A stretch of DNA of 64,000 nucleotides from an uncultured Granulosicoccaceae bacterium (lineage in GTDB: Bacteria > Pseudomonadota > Gammaproteobacteria > Granulosicoccales > Granulosicoccaceae), in assembly GCA_938007995.1 (NCBI GenBank), contig CALLLW010000006.1, positions 1 through 64,000 on the forward strand. Direction: 5' to 3'. Position numbers and translations under genes: made by a program. Under the pieces are notes generated by a model that saw only the letters and a list, made by a program, of their open reading frames with translations, ran no database searches and was not told where the DNA came from. Positions 53,606 through 61,503 of the stretch are shown here, piece after piece; within the stretch, counting starts at the first letter, position 1, and every line of letters begins with the position of its first letter.

Positions 53606-55237
53606 TTGAATTCAACCCGCACAGACCGTGTTTTGAAGTGGGGTGCACTTACCGCTGCGGGTTTGTGCCTGTTGCCAATGGTTGCGGTTGTTTTCGCTTC
53701 CATCGCTGGTACCACGGAAACACTGCAACACCTCGCAAACACAGTACTGGCGCGCTACACCCTGACCACACTCTATCTGGTCGTCATTGTTGCCATCGGC
53801 ACCACTGTCATTGGTACCGGTGCTGCGTGGCTGGTGACCATGACCCGGTTCCCGGGCCGCGCGGTTCTGGAAGTTATGCTGGCGCTGCCGTTTGCATTTC
53901 CCGCTTATGTCATTGGCTACGCCTACACCGATTTTCTTGATCATCCGGGTGCGGTGCAAACCCTGCTGCGTTCACTCACCGGTTGGGGGCCCAGAGACTA
54001 CTGGTTTCCGGAAATCCGCAGCATCGGGGGGGCCGGGCTGATGTTTATTCTGGTGCTCTACCCGTACGTTTATTTACTGGCTCGTTCGGCTTTTCTCAGA
54101 GAATCGGCAACCGCCAATCTTGCCGCTCGTAGTCTTGGGCGCAACGCGACAGGCGCATTCTGGTTTGTGTCGCTACCCATTGCTCGCCCTGCAATTGCAG
54201 GGGGTGTGTTATTGGCGGTGATGGAAACTATCGCAGACTTCGGCACAGTCAGCTATTTTGGTATTCAGACTTTTGCCACGGGTATTTACACCAGCTGGTT
54301 TTCATTTGCCGACAGAGCCGGCGCTGCACAGCTTGCTTTCTGTTTATTGATCTTTGCTCTGTGTCTGGCAATCCTTGAACAAATTCAACGCGGTGCTGCT
54401 CGAAATCATAGTGCCGGGCAGCAGGAAAAGCGGCCGAAGAAAGCGCAGCTAAGCGGCTGGCGTGCGTTTGCTGCATTTACATTTTGCGCAGTGCCGGTGT
54501 TACTCGGCTTTGTATTGCCGATTATTCTGTTGTTCACAATGAGCCTTGAGTCAGAGCAGAATCTTTTCAGTGATCGGTATCTGGGGTTTATCACCAACTC
54601 AATAGTGCTTGCTTCAATCGCAGCGATTGCCACAGTTTTTCTGGCGGTGGTGCTGGCTAGCTATAAGCGCTTTCAACCGGGTCGTCTGGCTAAAACTTCA
54701 GCCAATATCGCGCGCGTAGGTTATGCAGTTCCCGGCGGTGTCATAGCGATAGGCTTACTGGTGCCATTTGCGCTGCTCGATAACAAGATAGATGCATTCG
54801 CAGAGGCGTACTTTAATCTCGACACCGGTTTGCTCTTTACCGGCACAATAACCGTGCTGGTGTTGGCCTATATGGTTCGATTTATGGCGGGAGCGCTCAA
54901 CACCTACGAAGGTGGTCTGGCGACGATGAACACCAGTATTGAATCAGTTTCACGCAGTCTCGGCACCAGCTCAACCGGTATCTTATTCAGAGTGCATCTG
55001 CCAATTCTAAAGACCAGCGTACTTACCGCTCTGTTGATTGTGTTTGTTGATGTCATGAAAGAGCTGCCAGCCACACTGATAATGCGCCCGTTTAACTTTG
55101 ACACACTGGCTGTGCAGGCACATCGATTGGCGTCTGATGAAAGACTGGCCGGTGCTGCAGTGCCGTCGCTGGTGATTGTGGCAATCGGTTTGTTGCCGGT
55201 GATATTGCTCTGTAACCGATTGTCGAAGACTGACTAA
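53606..55237 (+). CDS. fbpB: Ferric iron ABC transporter permease (FbpB/SfuB type, fused)
   Basis: Inner-membrane channel of a ferric-iron importer. About 543 residues with 12 predicted helices in two homologous halves, each with a binding-protein-dependent transport loop (LAARSLGRNATGAFWFVSLPIARPAI and SVSRSLGTSSTGILFRVHLP, cited in part). The start is uncertain: a TTG at 53606 is used, and a TTG at 53540 with GAGG upstream is also possible; no ATG precedes the first helix. It converges with the binding-protein gene fbpA, and the ATPase gene lies beyond that, an unusual arrangement. Confidence 0.9.
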   Translation: MNSTRTDRVLKWGALTAAGLCLLPMVAVVFASIAGTTETLQHLANTVLARYTLTTLYLVVIVAIGTTVIGTGAAWLVTMTRFPGRAVLEVMLALPFAFPAYVIGYAYTDFLDHPGAVQTLLRSLTGWGPRDYWFPEIRSIGGAGLMFILVLYPYVYLLARSAFLRESATANLAARSLGRNATGAFWFVSLPIARPAIAGGVLLAVMETIADFGTVSYFGIQTFATGIYTSWFSFADRAGAAQLAFCLLIFALCLAILEQIQRGAARNHSAGQQEKRPKKAQLSGWRAFAAFTFCAVPVLLGFVLPIILLFTMSLESEQNLFSDRYLGFITNSIVLASIAAIATVFLAVVLASYKRFQPGRLAKTSANIARVGYAVPGGVIAIGLLVPFALLDNKIDAFAEAYFNLDTGLLFTGTITVLVLAYMVRFMAGALNTYEGGLATMNTSIESVSRSLGTSSTGILFRVHLPILKTSVLTALLIVFVDVMKELPATLIMRPFNFDTLAVQAHRLASDERLAGAAVPSLVIVAIGLLPVILLCNRLSKTD

Positions 55238-55268
55238 CGCGGTTTAAACCGGGTGAAGCAGCGTTAAA

Positions 55269-55293
55269 AAAAGACCGGATATACCGGTCTTTT
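55269..55293. terminator. Bidirectional intrinsic terminator between fbpB and fbpA
   Basis: A 10-bp stem (AAAAGACCGG with CCGGTCTTTT) around ATATA, with T-rich sequence on both strands. Suits the convergent gene pair. Confidence 0.85.
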
Positions 55294-55319
55294 ATTGTCT
55301 TCAACAGCAATCGGTACGC

Positions 55320-56351
55320 TTATTTCCAACCGGATTCGTTGAGGATTTCCTGCGCTTTCCTGACATTGTCGGCAATTGCCGCGGCAGCGAGATCGTCAGG
55401 CTTGAAAAACCCGAGTGACGCAACCGATGGACTGAGACCCACCCCCGGCACCGCTGGATATTCATCATTACCGGCAGAGAAGTACTGCTGTGCAGAATCA
55501 GAAGCAAGATACTCAAGTAACTTGATCGCATTGTCTTTATTAGGGGCGTTCTTTGCGACGCCGCCACCTGAAAGATTCATATGAGCACCAATAGAATTCT
55601 GGTTAGGAAAAACCCATCCGATCATATCGAGATCATCCGAAAGCCCTTTCACCGGTTTGCGAACAGCGCGCCCGAAGTAATAGGTATTGGACATGGCGAC
55701 ATCACATTCGCCAGATACGATGCCACGTAGTTGATCCGTATCACCACCCTGAGGGTCGCGGGCAAAGTTTGCCACCACGGCTTTTGCCCAGTCACTGACA
55801 GCCTCTTCACCCAGGTGAGAGATCAGTGCAGCGGTGAGAGTCTGTGTGTAGACATTAGATGATGAACGAATACAGATTTGCCCCTGATATTTTGGATCTG
55901 CCAGATCCTGATAAGTCATTGGTGGTTCTGTCACGTCGTTTTTGTCGTAGAACAAAATGCGCGCACGTTGTGAAAAACCGAACCACTGATTTTCATCATC
56001 CTGAAGATACGCGGGCACACGACTTTCTAGTACCGGTGAGTCGATTGACTGTAGCACTCCAGCTGTTTTGGCTCTCTCGAGGCGAGTGGTATCAACCGTG
56101 AGAAGAATATCTGCCGGACTGTTGCTGCCTTCAGACTGCATCCGCGTAATCAGTTCATCCGCGTTGCCTTCAATGCGATTGACCTTGATACCCGTCTGCT
56201 CTTCAAATTCTGAATAAAGACGTTCATCAGTGTCGTAGTGTCTGGATGAATACAGATTAACCTCACCGTCTGCAAACACCATTGAAGACGTGGTGAGGAA
56301 ACCTGCAGCAAGAAGCGTTCTGCGGGCGAATCGTTGTAGAGAGTGTGCCAC
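55320..56351 (-). CDS. fbpA: Periplasmic ferric-iron-binding protein (FbpA/FutA type)
   Basis: Captures ferric iron in the periplasm and delivers it to FbpBC. 343 residues from a GTG start with AGGACT upstream. Signal peptide to about residue 27 (cleavage after VFA), then VNLYSSRHYDTDERLY, the typical N-terminus of class II iron-binding proteins. The adjacent tyrosines Tyr224-Tyr225 in SNTYYFGR are expected iron ligands, with the Tyr34 region also contributing in relatives. It faces away from fbpC and toward fbpB; a Fur-box-like site lies upstream. Confidence 0.93.
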   Translation of the reverse strand: MAHSLQRFARRTLLAAGFLTTSSMVFADGEVNLYSSRHYDTDERLYSEFEEQTGIKVNRIEGNADELITRMQSEGSNSPADILLTVDTTRLERAKTAGVLQSIDSPVLESRVPAYLQDDENQWFGFSQRARILFYDKNDVTEPPMTYQDLADPKYQGQICIRSSSNVYTQTLTAALISHLGEEAVSDWAKAVVANFARDPQGGDTDQLRGIVSGECDVAMSNTYYFGRAVRKPVKGLSDDLDMIGWVFPNQNSIGAHMNLSGGGVAKNAPNKDNAIKLLEYLASDSAQQYFSAGNDEYPAVPGVGLSPSVASLGFFKPDDLAAAAIADNVRKAQEILNESGWK

Positions 56352-56467
56352 TTTTAGTCCTGGTTCAAATAGGGCGGCGGTAGTTTATCCACGCTGGATA
56401 AAACAAATATCGTCGCAACCTTAAGTACGATGATAAACAACCAATAAACAGCGCCAGTGTGCGAAAA

Positions 56468-56488
56468 TAACAAGAACAATTCTCGTTA
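56468..56488. promoter_or_regulatory. 21-bp imperfect palindrome, possible operator
   Basis: TAACAAGAACAATTCTCGTTA has 8 of 10 arm positions paired (TAAC and AGAA with TTCT and GTTA). It lies in the fbpA-fbpC divergent region, 18 bp from the Fur-like site. Confidence 0.45.
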
Positions 56489-56505
56489 AGTCTCGTAAAT
56501 AGTAA

Positions 56506-56520
56506 TGCGAATAATTATCA
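56506..56520. promoter_or_regulatory. Fur-box-like operator between fbpA and fbpC
   Basis: TGCGAATAATTATCA matches the 7-1-7 Fur core TGATAATNATTATCA with two mismatches. Position between divergent iron-transport genes supports iron repression by Fur. The rest of the 330-bp region (56352-56681) is AT-rich and presumably holds both promoters. Confidence 0.65.
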
Positions 56521-56670
56521 TTGGCAATAAATATTTCGATAAGCTGCTGAAACACCAGCCAGACTATTCTGATACCGCCTGCCTGATAAAAGCTGACAGA
56601 TTTGCCGGATACGCTTCAAGGAAAAAAATTGGCAGAAGATCTGTTGAGGGCTAAATCTATGAAAATAATA

Positions 56671-56680
56671 AGAATATTCT
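56671..56680. promoter_or_regulatory. AGAATATTCT palindrome just before fbpC
   Basis: A perfect 10-bp palindrome ending 1 base before the fbpC ATG. It shares the AGAA/TTCT arms with the larger dyad 190 bp upstream, so the two could bind the same protein; it takes the place where a ribosome site would be. Confidence 0.35.
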
Positions 56681-56681
56681 C

Positions 56682-57725
56682 ATGAACCAGCAATTGTGCG
56701 TTAAAGACATTCACGTTGATCTCGGTGGTCAGCCTATTGTGAAAGGCGTGAGTTTTCGTCTTGAACATGGGGAAATTGGCTGTCTGCTTGGGCCCAGCGG
56801 CTGCGGCAAGACCACTATCCTGAACACCATAGCCGGCTTTGAACCACCGGTTTCCGGCTCTATTACACTTGACGACGAAGAAGTGGCGAGTGAGTCAATG
56901 CAGTTGCCACCTGAGGTCAGACGCGTGGGAATGGTGTTTCAGGATTCAGCTCTGTTCCCGCATCTGACCGTGGCGCAGAATATTGCGTTCGGGCTCAAGG
57001 GCCGCAAACGCGCAGAGAAAAAACAGCGCGTTGAAGAACTGCTGAAGCTGGTTTCGATGCAGCAGTATGCCGGTAGTTACCCGCATCAGTTATCCGGTGG
57101 GCAACAGCAGAGAATTGCGCTGATCCGTGCTATTGCTCCGCGGCCGCCAATCCTGCTGCTCGACGAGCCGTTCAGTAGTCAGGATTCCGAGTTGCGTGTA
57201 AAGCTTGCACAAGATGTACGCGAGATACTCAAGCATGATGGCATCACCGGTATTCTGGTCACGCATGATCAACACGAAGCCTTTGCTATTGCAGATCATA
57301 TCGGTGTAATTTCTGACGGTTATCTTAAACAATGGGATAGCGCCTACAACCTGTACCACAGACCTGCTGATCGATTTGTTGCAGATTTCATTGGTGAAGG
57401 CGTGTTTGTTTGTGGCAACACGGTGGGTGACAACCAGGTACAAACCGAGTTTGGTGTGGTTAATGGAGAGTTACTCAGTAACTATAAAGTCGGTGAGCTG
57501 GTTGATCTGCTGGTACGGCCAGACGACGTGATTCACGATGACAACAGCCCGAATAAGGCTACTGTAGTTGCTAAAAACTTTCGCGGTGCGGATCATCTAT
57601 ATACGCTGAAAATGCCGGGTAACACGAGAATATCCTGCCTTGCACCTTCGCATCACGATCATCAAATCGGTGAAAAAATCGGCATCAGGTTAAAGCTTGA
57701 TCATCTGGTGGTGTTTCCGTCCTGA
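56682..57725 (+). CDS. fbpC: Ferric iron ABC transporter ATPase (FbpC type)
   Basis: ATP-binding subunit powering the importer. 347 residues. P-loop GPSGCGKT at 37-44, signature LSGGQQQRIALIRA, Walker B ILLLDEPFSSQD, and the switch histidine in LVTHDQHEA. The C-terminal 110 residues form a TOBE-like regulatory domain (VDLLVRPDDVI) as in FbpC. The DUF2470 gene begins 30 bp after the stop, suggesting co-transcription. Confidence 0.95.
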   Translation: MNQQLCVKDIHVDLGGQPIVKGVSFRLEHGEIGCLLGPSGCGKTTILNTIAGFEPPVSGSITLDDEEVASESMQLPPEVRRVGMVFQDSALFPHLTVAQNIAFGLKGRKRAEKKQRVEELLKLVSMQQYAGSYPHQLSGGQQQRIALIRAIAPRPPILLLDEPFSSQDSELRVKLAQDVREILKHDGITGILVTHDQHEAFAIADHIGVISDGYLKQWDSAYNLYHRPADRFVADFIGEGVFVCGNTVGDNQVQTEFGVVNGELLSNYKVGELVDLLVRPDDVIHDDNSPNKATVVAKNFRGADHLYTLKMPGNTRISCLAPSHHDHQIGEKIGIRLKLDHLVVFPS

Positions 57726-57755
57726 ATAAAGAATAGCCTGGATTTGAATACAAGA

Positions 57756-58085
57756 ATGGATAACAAAGAAGTCTCAGATTTTGATGCGGAAACCGTCGGT
57801 AGTATTGTTGATCATATGAATGAAGACCATGCCGATGCATTATCGGTCTACCTTCAGGCATTTACCGATATAAAAATTGAAGCAATAAACAAACTGCGAA
57901 TGTCTGATATTAATGCAGATGGAATCACCATGACGTATCAGATGTCAGGCGAAAAAAGCGCGGTTCAGATTCAATTCAAAGATGTCATCGGTAAACGGCT
58001 AAAAGATATTGCTGCTGCGCGTGGTGCTTTGGTTGCCATGGTAAAGACAGGCCGCAGAAAAATAAGTCCGGATTCTTCACCCTGA
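57756..58085 (+). CDS. Small DUF2470 (HugZ C-terminal-like) protein
   Basis: About 109 residues from the ATG at 57756; a TTG four codons upstream is an alternative. The hallmark VDHMNEDHADALSVYLQAF, with paired His residues, matches the C-terminal domain of HugZ/HutZ haem-degrading proteins (DUF2470). The flavin/FMN-binding split-barrel half is absent. Co-directional with fbpC, so a role in iron or haem handling is inferred. The basic C-terminus (KTGRRKISPDSSP) is short. Confidence 0.85.
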   Translation: MDNKEVSDFDAETVGSIVDHMNEDHADALSVYLQAFTDIKIEAINKLRMSDINADGITMTYQMSGEKSAVQIQFKDVIGKRLKDIAAARGALVAMVKTGRRKISPDSSP

Positions 58086-58087
58086 TA

Positions 58088-58109
58088 GGGTTGGCGTGTT
58101 TACCAACCC
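58088..58109 (+). terminator. Hairpin after the DUF2470 gene
   Basis: GGGTTGG and CCAACCC form a perfect 7-bp stem with an 8-base loop, right after the stop codon. No T-run follows, so termination would be weak or rho-assisted. Confidence 0.35.
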
Positions 58110-58198
58110 GTAAACGAGTAATCGTTGATCGCGTTGAAGACGCGGGTGTGGCGATTGTTTGTCTGCTCAAATGTGCAATTACTAACCAGAGATACTGA

Positions 58199-59401
58199 AT
58201 GACTAACAACAGCATAGCGAGCCGATTTCCCGATGGCGTAACCTGGACCCGACAGCTTGATATCATTCAGACAAGAGATGCCTACGCAGACAGCGCACGA
58301 GGTGTAATTTCTGAAGAGCAGGCGCATAATGCCTACACCGAGGTCAGCTCCTGGGCGGAGTATCAGGCTTCACCGCTGTTAAGACTCAGTCAGCTGGAAT
58401 CACATCTGAATTGTCAGGCGATCCACTACAAGGACGAGTCGGTAAGATTTGGCCTTGGTAGTTTCAAAGCACTTGGCGGCGCCTATGCTGTTCTAAAATA
58501 TGTGGCCGGGCGGTATCTTGAGCACCACGGATCACCGGTCTTACTGGAGCGTATCAGACGTGGTGATATAAAAGACTTCGCAGCAGGATTGAAAGTGGTA
58601 ACAGCCACTGACGGTAACCACGGTCGATCCGTAGCCTGGGGGGCGGCAAACGCCGGCTGCCCGTGCCGTATCTACATTCATGCTGAAGTCAGCCAGGGGC
58701 GTGAGGATGCAATCAAGGCACTGGGCGCTGAAGTAATACGCATAGAAGGCGACTATGATGAATCAGTCAGGCTCTGTGCTGCAGAGGCACAGCAACACGG
58801 CTGGCAGATGATTTCAGATACTTCTTATCCTGGCTACACCGAGATTCCGTCAAACGTGATGGCCGGCTACACCGTCCTTGCCACCGAGGTCATTGAGGAA
58901 CTCAAAGAACCGCCTACACACTTGTTTTTGCAGGCCGGTGTCGGTGGTCTGGCGGCAGCGATAGCTGCACGGTTCTGGATGGAATATGGAGCGGACCGGC
59001 CGCATATCACTGTGGTTGAATCCAGTTATTCAGATTGTGTGTTGCAAAGTTTTTTACAGCAGTCACCCGCCACAGTTGCGATAAAAGAAGAAACCATCAT
59101 GGCCGGTTTATCCTGCGGCGAGATGTCTTTGCTTGCCTGGCAGATTCTTTCCGGTTGTTGTGATCAGGTGATGACAATTTCAGACGAACAGGTCGCCACG
59201 ACAATGAAGCTCTTTGCCGATGGGGCGATGGCCTCCTCGCCTGTTGAAGCGGGAGAGTGTGCGGTTCCCGGTGTGTTGGCATTGATGGCGAGTGTCACAG
59301 ATGCACCGCAGGACTTCCGCAATGCAAGGGTGTTGGTGCTTGGCTGCGAAGGCGCGACAGACCCTGACGTGTACCGTCGATTACTCGACTCTGTCGCATA
59401 A
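58199..59401 (+). CDS. dpaL: Diaminopropionate ammonia-lyase
   Basis: PLP fold-type II enzyme converting 2,3-diaminopropionate to pyruvate and ammonia. 400 residues, the family length (E. coli YgeX 398). PLP lysine Lys90 in GLGSFKALGGAYA, asparagine-containing loop TATDGNHGRSVAWGA, and the glycine-rich phosphate loop AGVGGLAAA. The conserved C-terminal LGCEGATDPDVYRRL supports this over threonine dehydratase. Starts 114 bp after the DUF2470 gene; likely an independent catabolic gene. Confidence 0.92.
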   Translation: MTNNSIASRFPDGVTWTRQLDIIQTRDAYADSARGVISEEQAHNAYTEVSSWAEYQASPLLRLSQLESHLNCQAIHYKDESVRFGLGSFKALGGAYAVLKYVAGRYLEHHGSPVLLERIRRGDIKDFAAGLKVVTATDGNHGRSVAWGAANAGCPCRIYIHAEVSQGREDAIKALGAEVIRIEGDYDESVRLCAAEAQQHGWQMISDTSYPGYTEIPSNVMAGYTVLATEVIEELKEPPTHLFLQAGVGGLAAAIAARFWMEYGADRPHITVVESSYSDCVLQSFLQQSPATVAIKEETIMAGLSCGEMSLLAWQILSGCCDQVMTISDEQVATTMKLFADGAMASSPVEAGECAVPGVLALMASVTDAPQDFRNARVLVLGCEGATDPDVYRRLLDSVA

Positions 59402-59443
59402 ATTTTGCAATTCGCCCGATGCATGCTTTTTTCTGATTTAAGG

Positions 59444-59449
59444 TATACT
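59444..59449 (+). promoter_or_regulatory. Probable -10 element for selC
   Basis: TATACT 11 bases before the first base of the tRNA gene. No good -35 hexamer is seen at the right distance; two GCATGC palindromes (59421 and 59451) flank it. Confidence 0.5.
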
Positions 59450-59459
59450 TGCATGCGTT

Positions 59460-59555
59460 GGAAGAACGTCTCGATCCGGTGACGGGCACGGATTTCAAAT
59501 CCGATGAGACGCGTTAGACGTGTCTGGTGGGTTCGACTCCCACGTTCTTCCGCCA
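59460..59555 (+). tRNA. selC: Selenocysteine tRNA, tRNA-Sec(TCA)
   Basis: 96 bases including the encoded CCA. The anticodon TCA (59495-59497) sits in the loop TTTCAAA. The acceptor stem has 8 perfect pairs (GGAAGAAC with GTTCTTCC) and the T stem 5 (GTGGG with CCCAC), giving the 8+5 helix of bacterial tRNA-Sec. A long extra arm with 7 pairs (AGACGCG with CGTGTCT, one G-T) is present, and the discriminator is G. The D-loop contains the CCGGTGA of tRNA-Sec. The anticodon stem has four standard pairs and an A-A at the fifth. It implies the cell decodes UGA as selenocysteine, so selA, selB and selD should be elsewhere in the genome. Confidence 0.97.
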
Positions 59556-59715
59556 AATTTTCAGCTGTCCTATCGCAGCTGGTGAACCCCGTTTATTTGC
59601 CGCCCGCCTTACTTTGCCTGTTGTTTTCCGCCTCCTATGGTATTCGGCTTCAAGTTGTTGCTCTACATGTCGAAAGATCTAGTGATAAACACTGGTTCCA
59701 ACATGAGAGTCAACT

Positions 59716-60318
59716 ATGGCCCGGTCATCCGATTCCTTTTTTCTGCTCGCGATACTCAAGGACAAAACGTTTCAAGCGCGTGAAATTCGCCGCGTGATCG
59801 CGTTTGCCACCCTGTATCTGATTATCACCACCGTCATGCTTGGTCTGATGTACAACCAGATGCTTGGTCAGCTGGTGAGTGGAAACTCGCCAATGTTGTT
59901 TGTTTCTGAAGACATGAACATGCTGAACGAGCAGATACCAAGCCTTGGTAGTGTGCTGGGCCGCTGGATTGTGATGATGATGGTTGTCAACATTGTCGTT
60001 ACAACGCTTATCAGCATGTACATTATTCGCAAGCTTGGAACCCCACTGCTGGCAGTCAAGCGTGCATTGCGTGAAATCGGTCAGGGAAATTTAAATGTTC
60101 GATTACGTGCTGATGATGACAAAGAATTTGGCGACGTCTCCGACGCACTGCAGGAAGCAGTAGTCAGTATCAATCAGCAGATCAGTGCAGCAAAAGGACA
60201 AATGCAGACTGTTCAAAATCTTCATCAGCAGGCGGCTAACTCCGCGAAAATCGAAGAGTCATTGCAGAGCTGCAGTAACGCGCTGGACTTCTTTACCACT
60301 GCTGAATCGGCAAAATAG
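59716..60318 (+). CDS. HAMP-type membrane protein without an output domain
   Basis: 200 residues. Two membrane helices (about 24-46, VIAFATLYLIITTVMLGLMY, and 83-104, WIVMMMVVNIVVTTLISMYI) enclose a short periplasmic loop. The second is followed by a HAMP-like linker (RKLGTPLLAVKRALREIGQG, LRADDDKEFGDVSDALQEAV) and a coiled coil (about 140-190). No kinase, cyclase or methyl-accepting domain follows; the protein simply ends. ATG at 59716 with GAGAG upstream. It may pass a signal to another protein or act as a structural oligomer. Confidence 0.85.
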   Translation: MARSSDSFFLLAILKDKTFQAREIRRVIAFATLYLIITTVMLGLMYNQMLGQLVSGNSPMLFVSEDMNMLNEQIPSLGSVLGRWIVMMMVVNIVVTTLISMYIIRKLGTPLLAVKRALREIGQGNLNVRLRADDDKEFGDVSDALQEAVVSINQQISAAKGQMQTVQNLHQQAANSAKIEESLQSCSNALDFFTTAESAK

Positions 60319-60347
60319 GAAGACCGAAACAGAAACGATTTGTTGCC

Positions 60348-60367
60348 GGGTCAGATGTATCTGACCC
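60348..60367 (+). terminator. Hairpin after the HAMP protein gene
   Basis: GGGTCAG and CTGACCC pair around ATGTAT (two further pairs can extend into the loop). No T-run follows. Confidence 0.35.
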
Positions 60368-60415
60368 TCTGCAGCACTAGCTGCATGGCCGACAGATTGA
60401 TTCGGTACTAAACAC

Positions 60416-61456
60416 ATGCCTACAAATAACAAGAAAACAAATTTGCGTGTCAGCACAATCGCAGTTGCACTGTCTGCAGCGTTGCTCACCGCGTGCACAG
60501 GCGGCAGTGAAAGCGGGGATCTTCCTGAAATAGAAGGGTTAAGAGTGTCGCTAAGTGATTATCGCTTTGGTGTTCAGCAGGTAGGTAGTTTTACACCGCA
60601 GAATTTTAAAATATCCAATGTTGGTGTGGACACCTATCCAATCAACAGTATTGCCATCGATGGTGAAAATAAGGAAGATTTTCTATCAGAAATTCCAGAG
60701 GTGGTTACATTGGAACCGGGTGATGAGCTGGAAGTCAGTGTGGCTTTTTCACCATTGAGTAATGGCCAGCGTACTGCGTCGCTCAACATCAACTATGACA
60801 CCATAGTGGGCTTCGGTTCGAATCGAGTTGAATCACTGTACTACACAGCTCGTGACTTTGAGTATGCAGGTGATTACGTCAGTGCCACCAGCCTGTATCG
60901 ACAATATCTGAATGGCGGTGCCACAACGGCAAACAGAGCACGTGCGGTGATCAAGCTACCGTTGCTTGAAGAAGCAGAAGTCTATGGCACAGGCAGCGAC
61001 TTCGGTCTTTATAAGTCAGCAATAGATAAGCGTGATGAAGGCGATACAGACGCTTCATTGCAGCTGATTGAAGCATTGCTAAGACAACACAGTGACAGTT
61101 ATCTGGTTGATGATGCCAAATACATGCGTGCCTACATACAAATGGCTGATCATGGAGACTATCAGCTTGCTTATGAAAATTTTCAGCTACTGATCGATGA
61201 ACACCCGGAAAGCAGCTATGTAGACACGGCACTCTACAGCCAGGGACTTGCTCAGCACGAGCTGGGTAACATCGAAAAAGCCGAAGAGATTTTCATCTCG
61301 CTGAAGGATCGTCACACAGGAATCAGGCTCGGGCTTTTTGAACTACAATGGCCCAGAGATAACTATGTGTCCCGCCTCTGGTATGACAGATCAGAACAAC
61401 AACTGGAAGAACTACAGGCCGAAAGCACTGCAGATGCAGATAGCACTGAAAGCTAG
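60416..61456 (+). CDS. Lipoprotein with immunoglobulin-like (Hydin-type) and TPR regions
   Basis: 346 residues. Signal peptide and lipobox LTAC (Cys27). Residues about 38-150 look like a choice-of-anchor D/Hydin-type beta-sandwich (FGVQQVGSFTPQNFKISNVG, then VTLEPGDELEVSVAFSPLS). From about 140 on there are helical repeats of the TPR kind (YYTARDFEYAGDYVSATSLY, DYQLAYENFQLLIDEHPESS, YSQGLAQHELGNIEKAEEIF), similar to the repeats of YbgF-type periplasmic proteins. Probably an envelope protein; no specific function is recognised. Follows the HAMP gene by 97 bp. Confidence 0.85.
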   Translation: MPTNNKKTNLRVSTIAVALSAALLTACTGGSESGDLPEIEGLRVSLSDYRFGVQQVGSFTPQNFKISNVGVDTYPINSIAIDGENKEDFLSEIPEVVTLEPGDELEVSVAFSPLSNGQRTASLNINYDTIVGFGSNRVESLYYTARDFEYAGDYVSATSLYRQYLNGGATTANRARAVIKLPLLEEAEVYGTGSDFGLYKSAIDKRDEGDTDASLQLIEALLRQHSDSYLVDDAKYMRAYIQMADHGDYQLAYENFQLLIDEHPESSYVDTALYSQGLAQHELGNIEKAEEIFISLKDRHTGIRLGLFELQWPRDNYVSRLWYDRSEQQLEELQAESTADADSTES

Positions 61457-61503
61457 TTTTGGTCAGTTATGCTGGTAGTTGACGTCTGATTACCGGTTCA
61501 ATC

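Noticed and set aside
59556-59715. Genomic island inserted at selC
   Set aside because: tRNA-Sec genes are known integration sites, but there is no integrase nearby and no visible repeat of the tRNA 3' end downstream.
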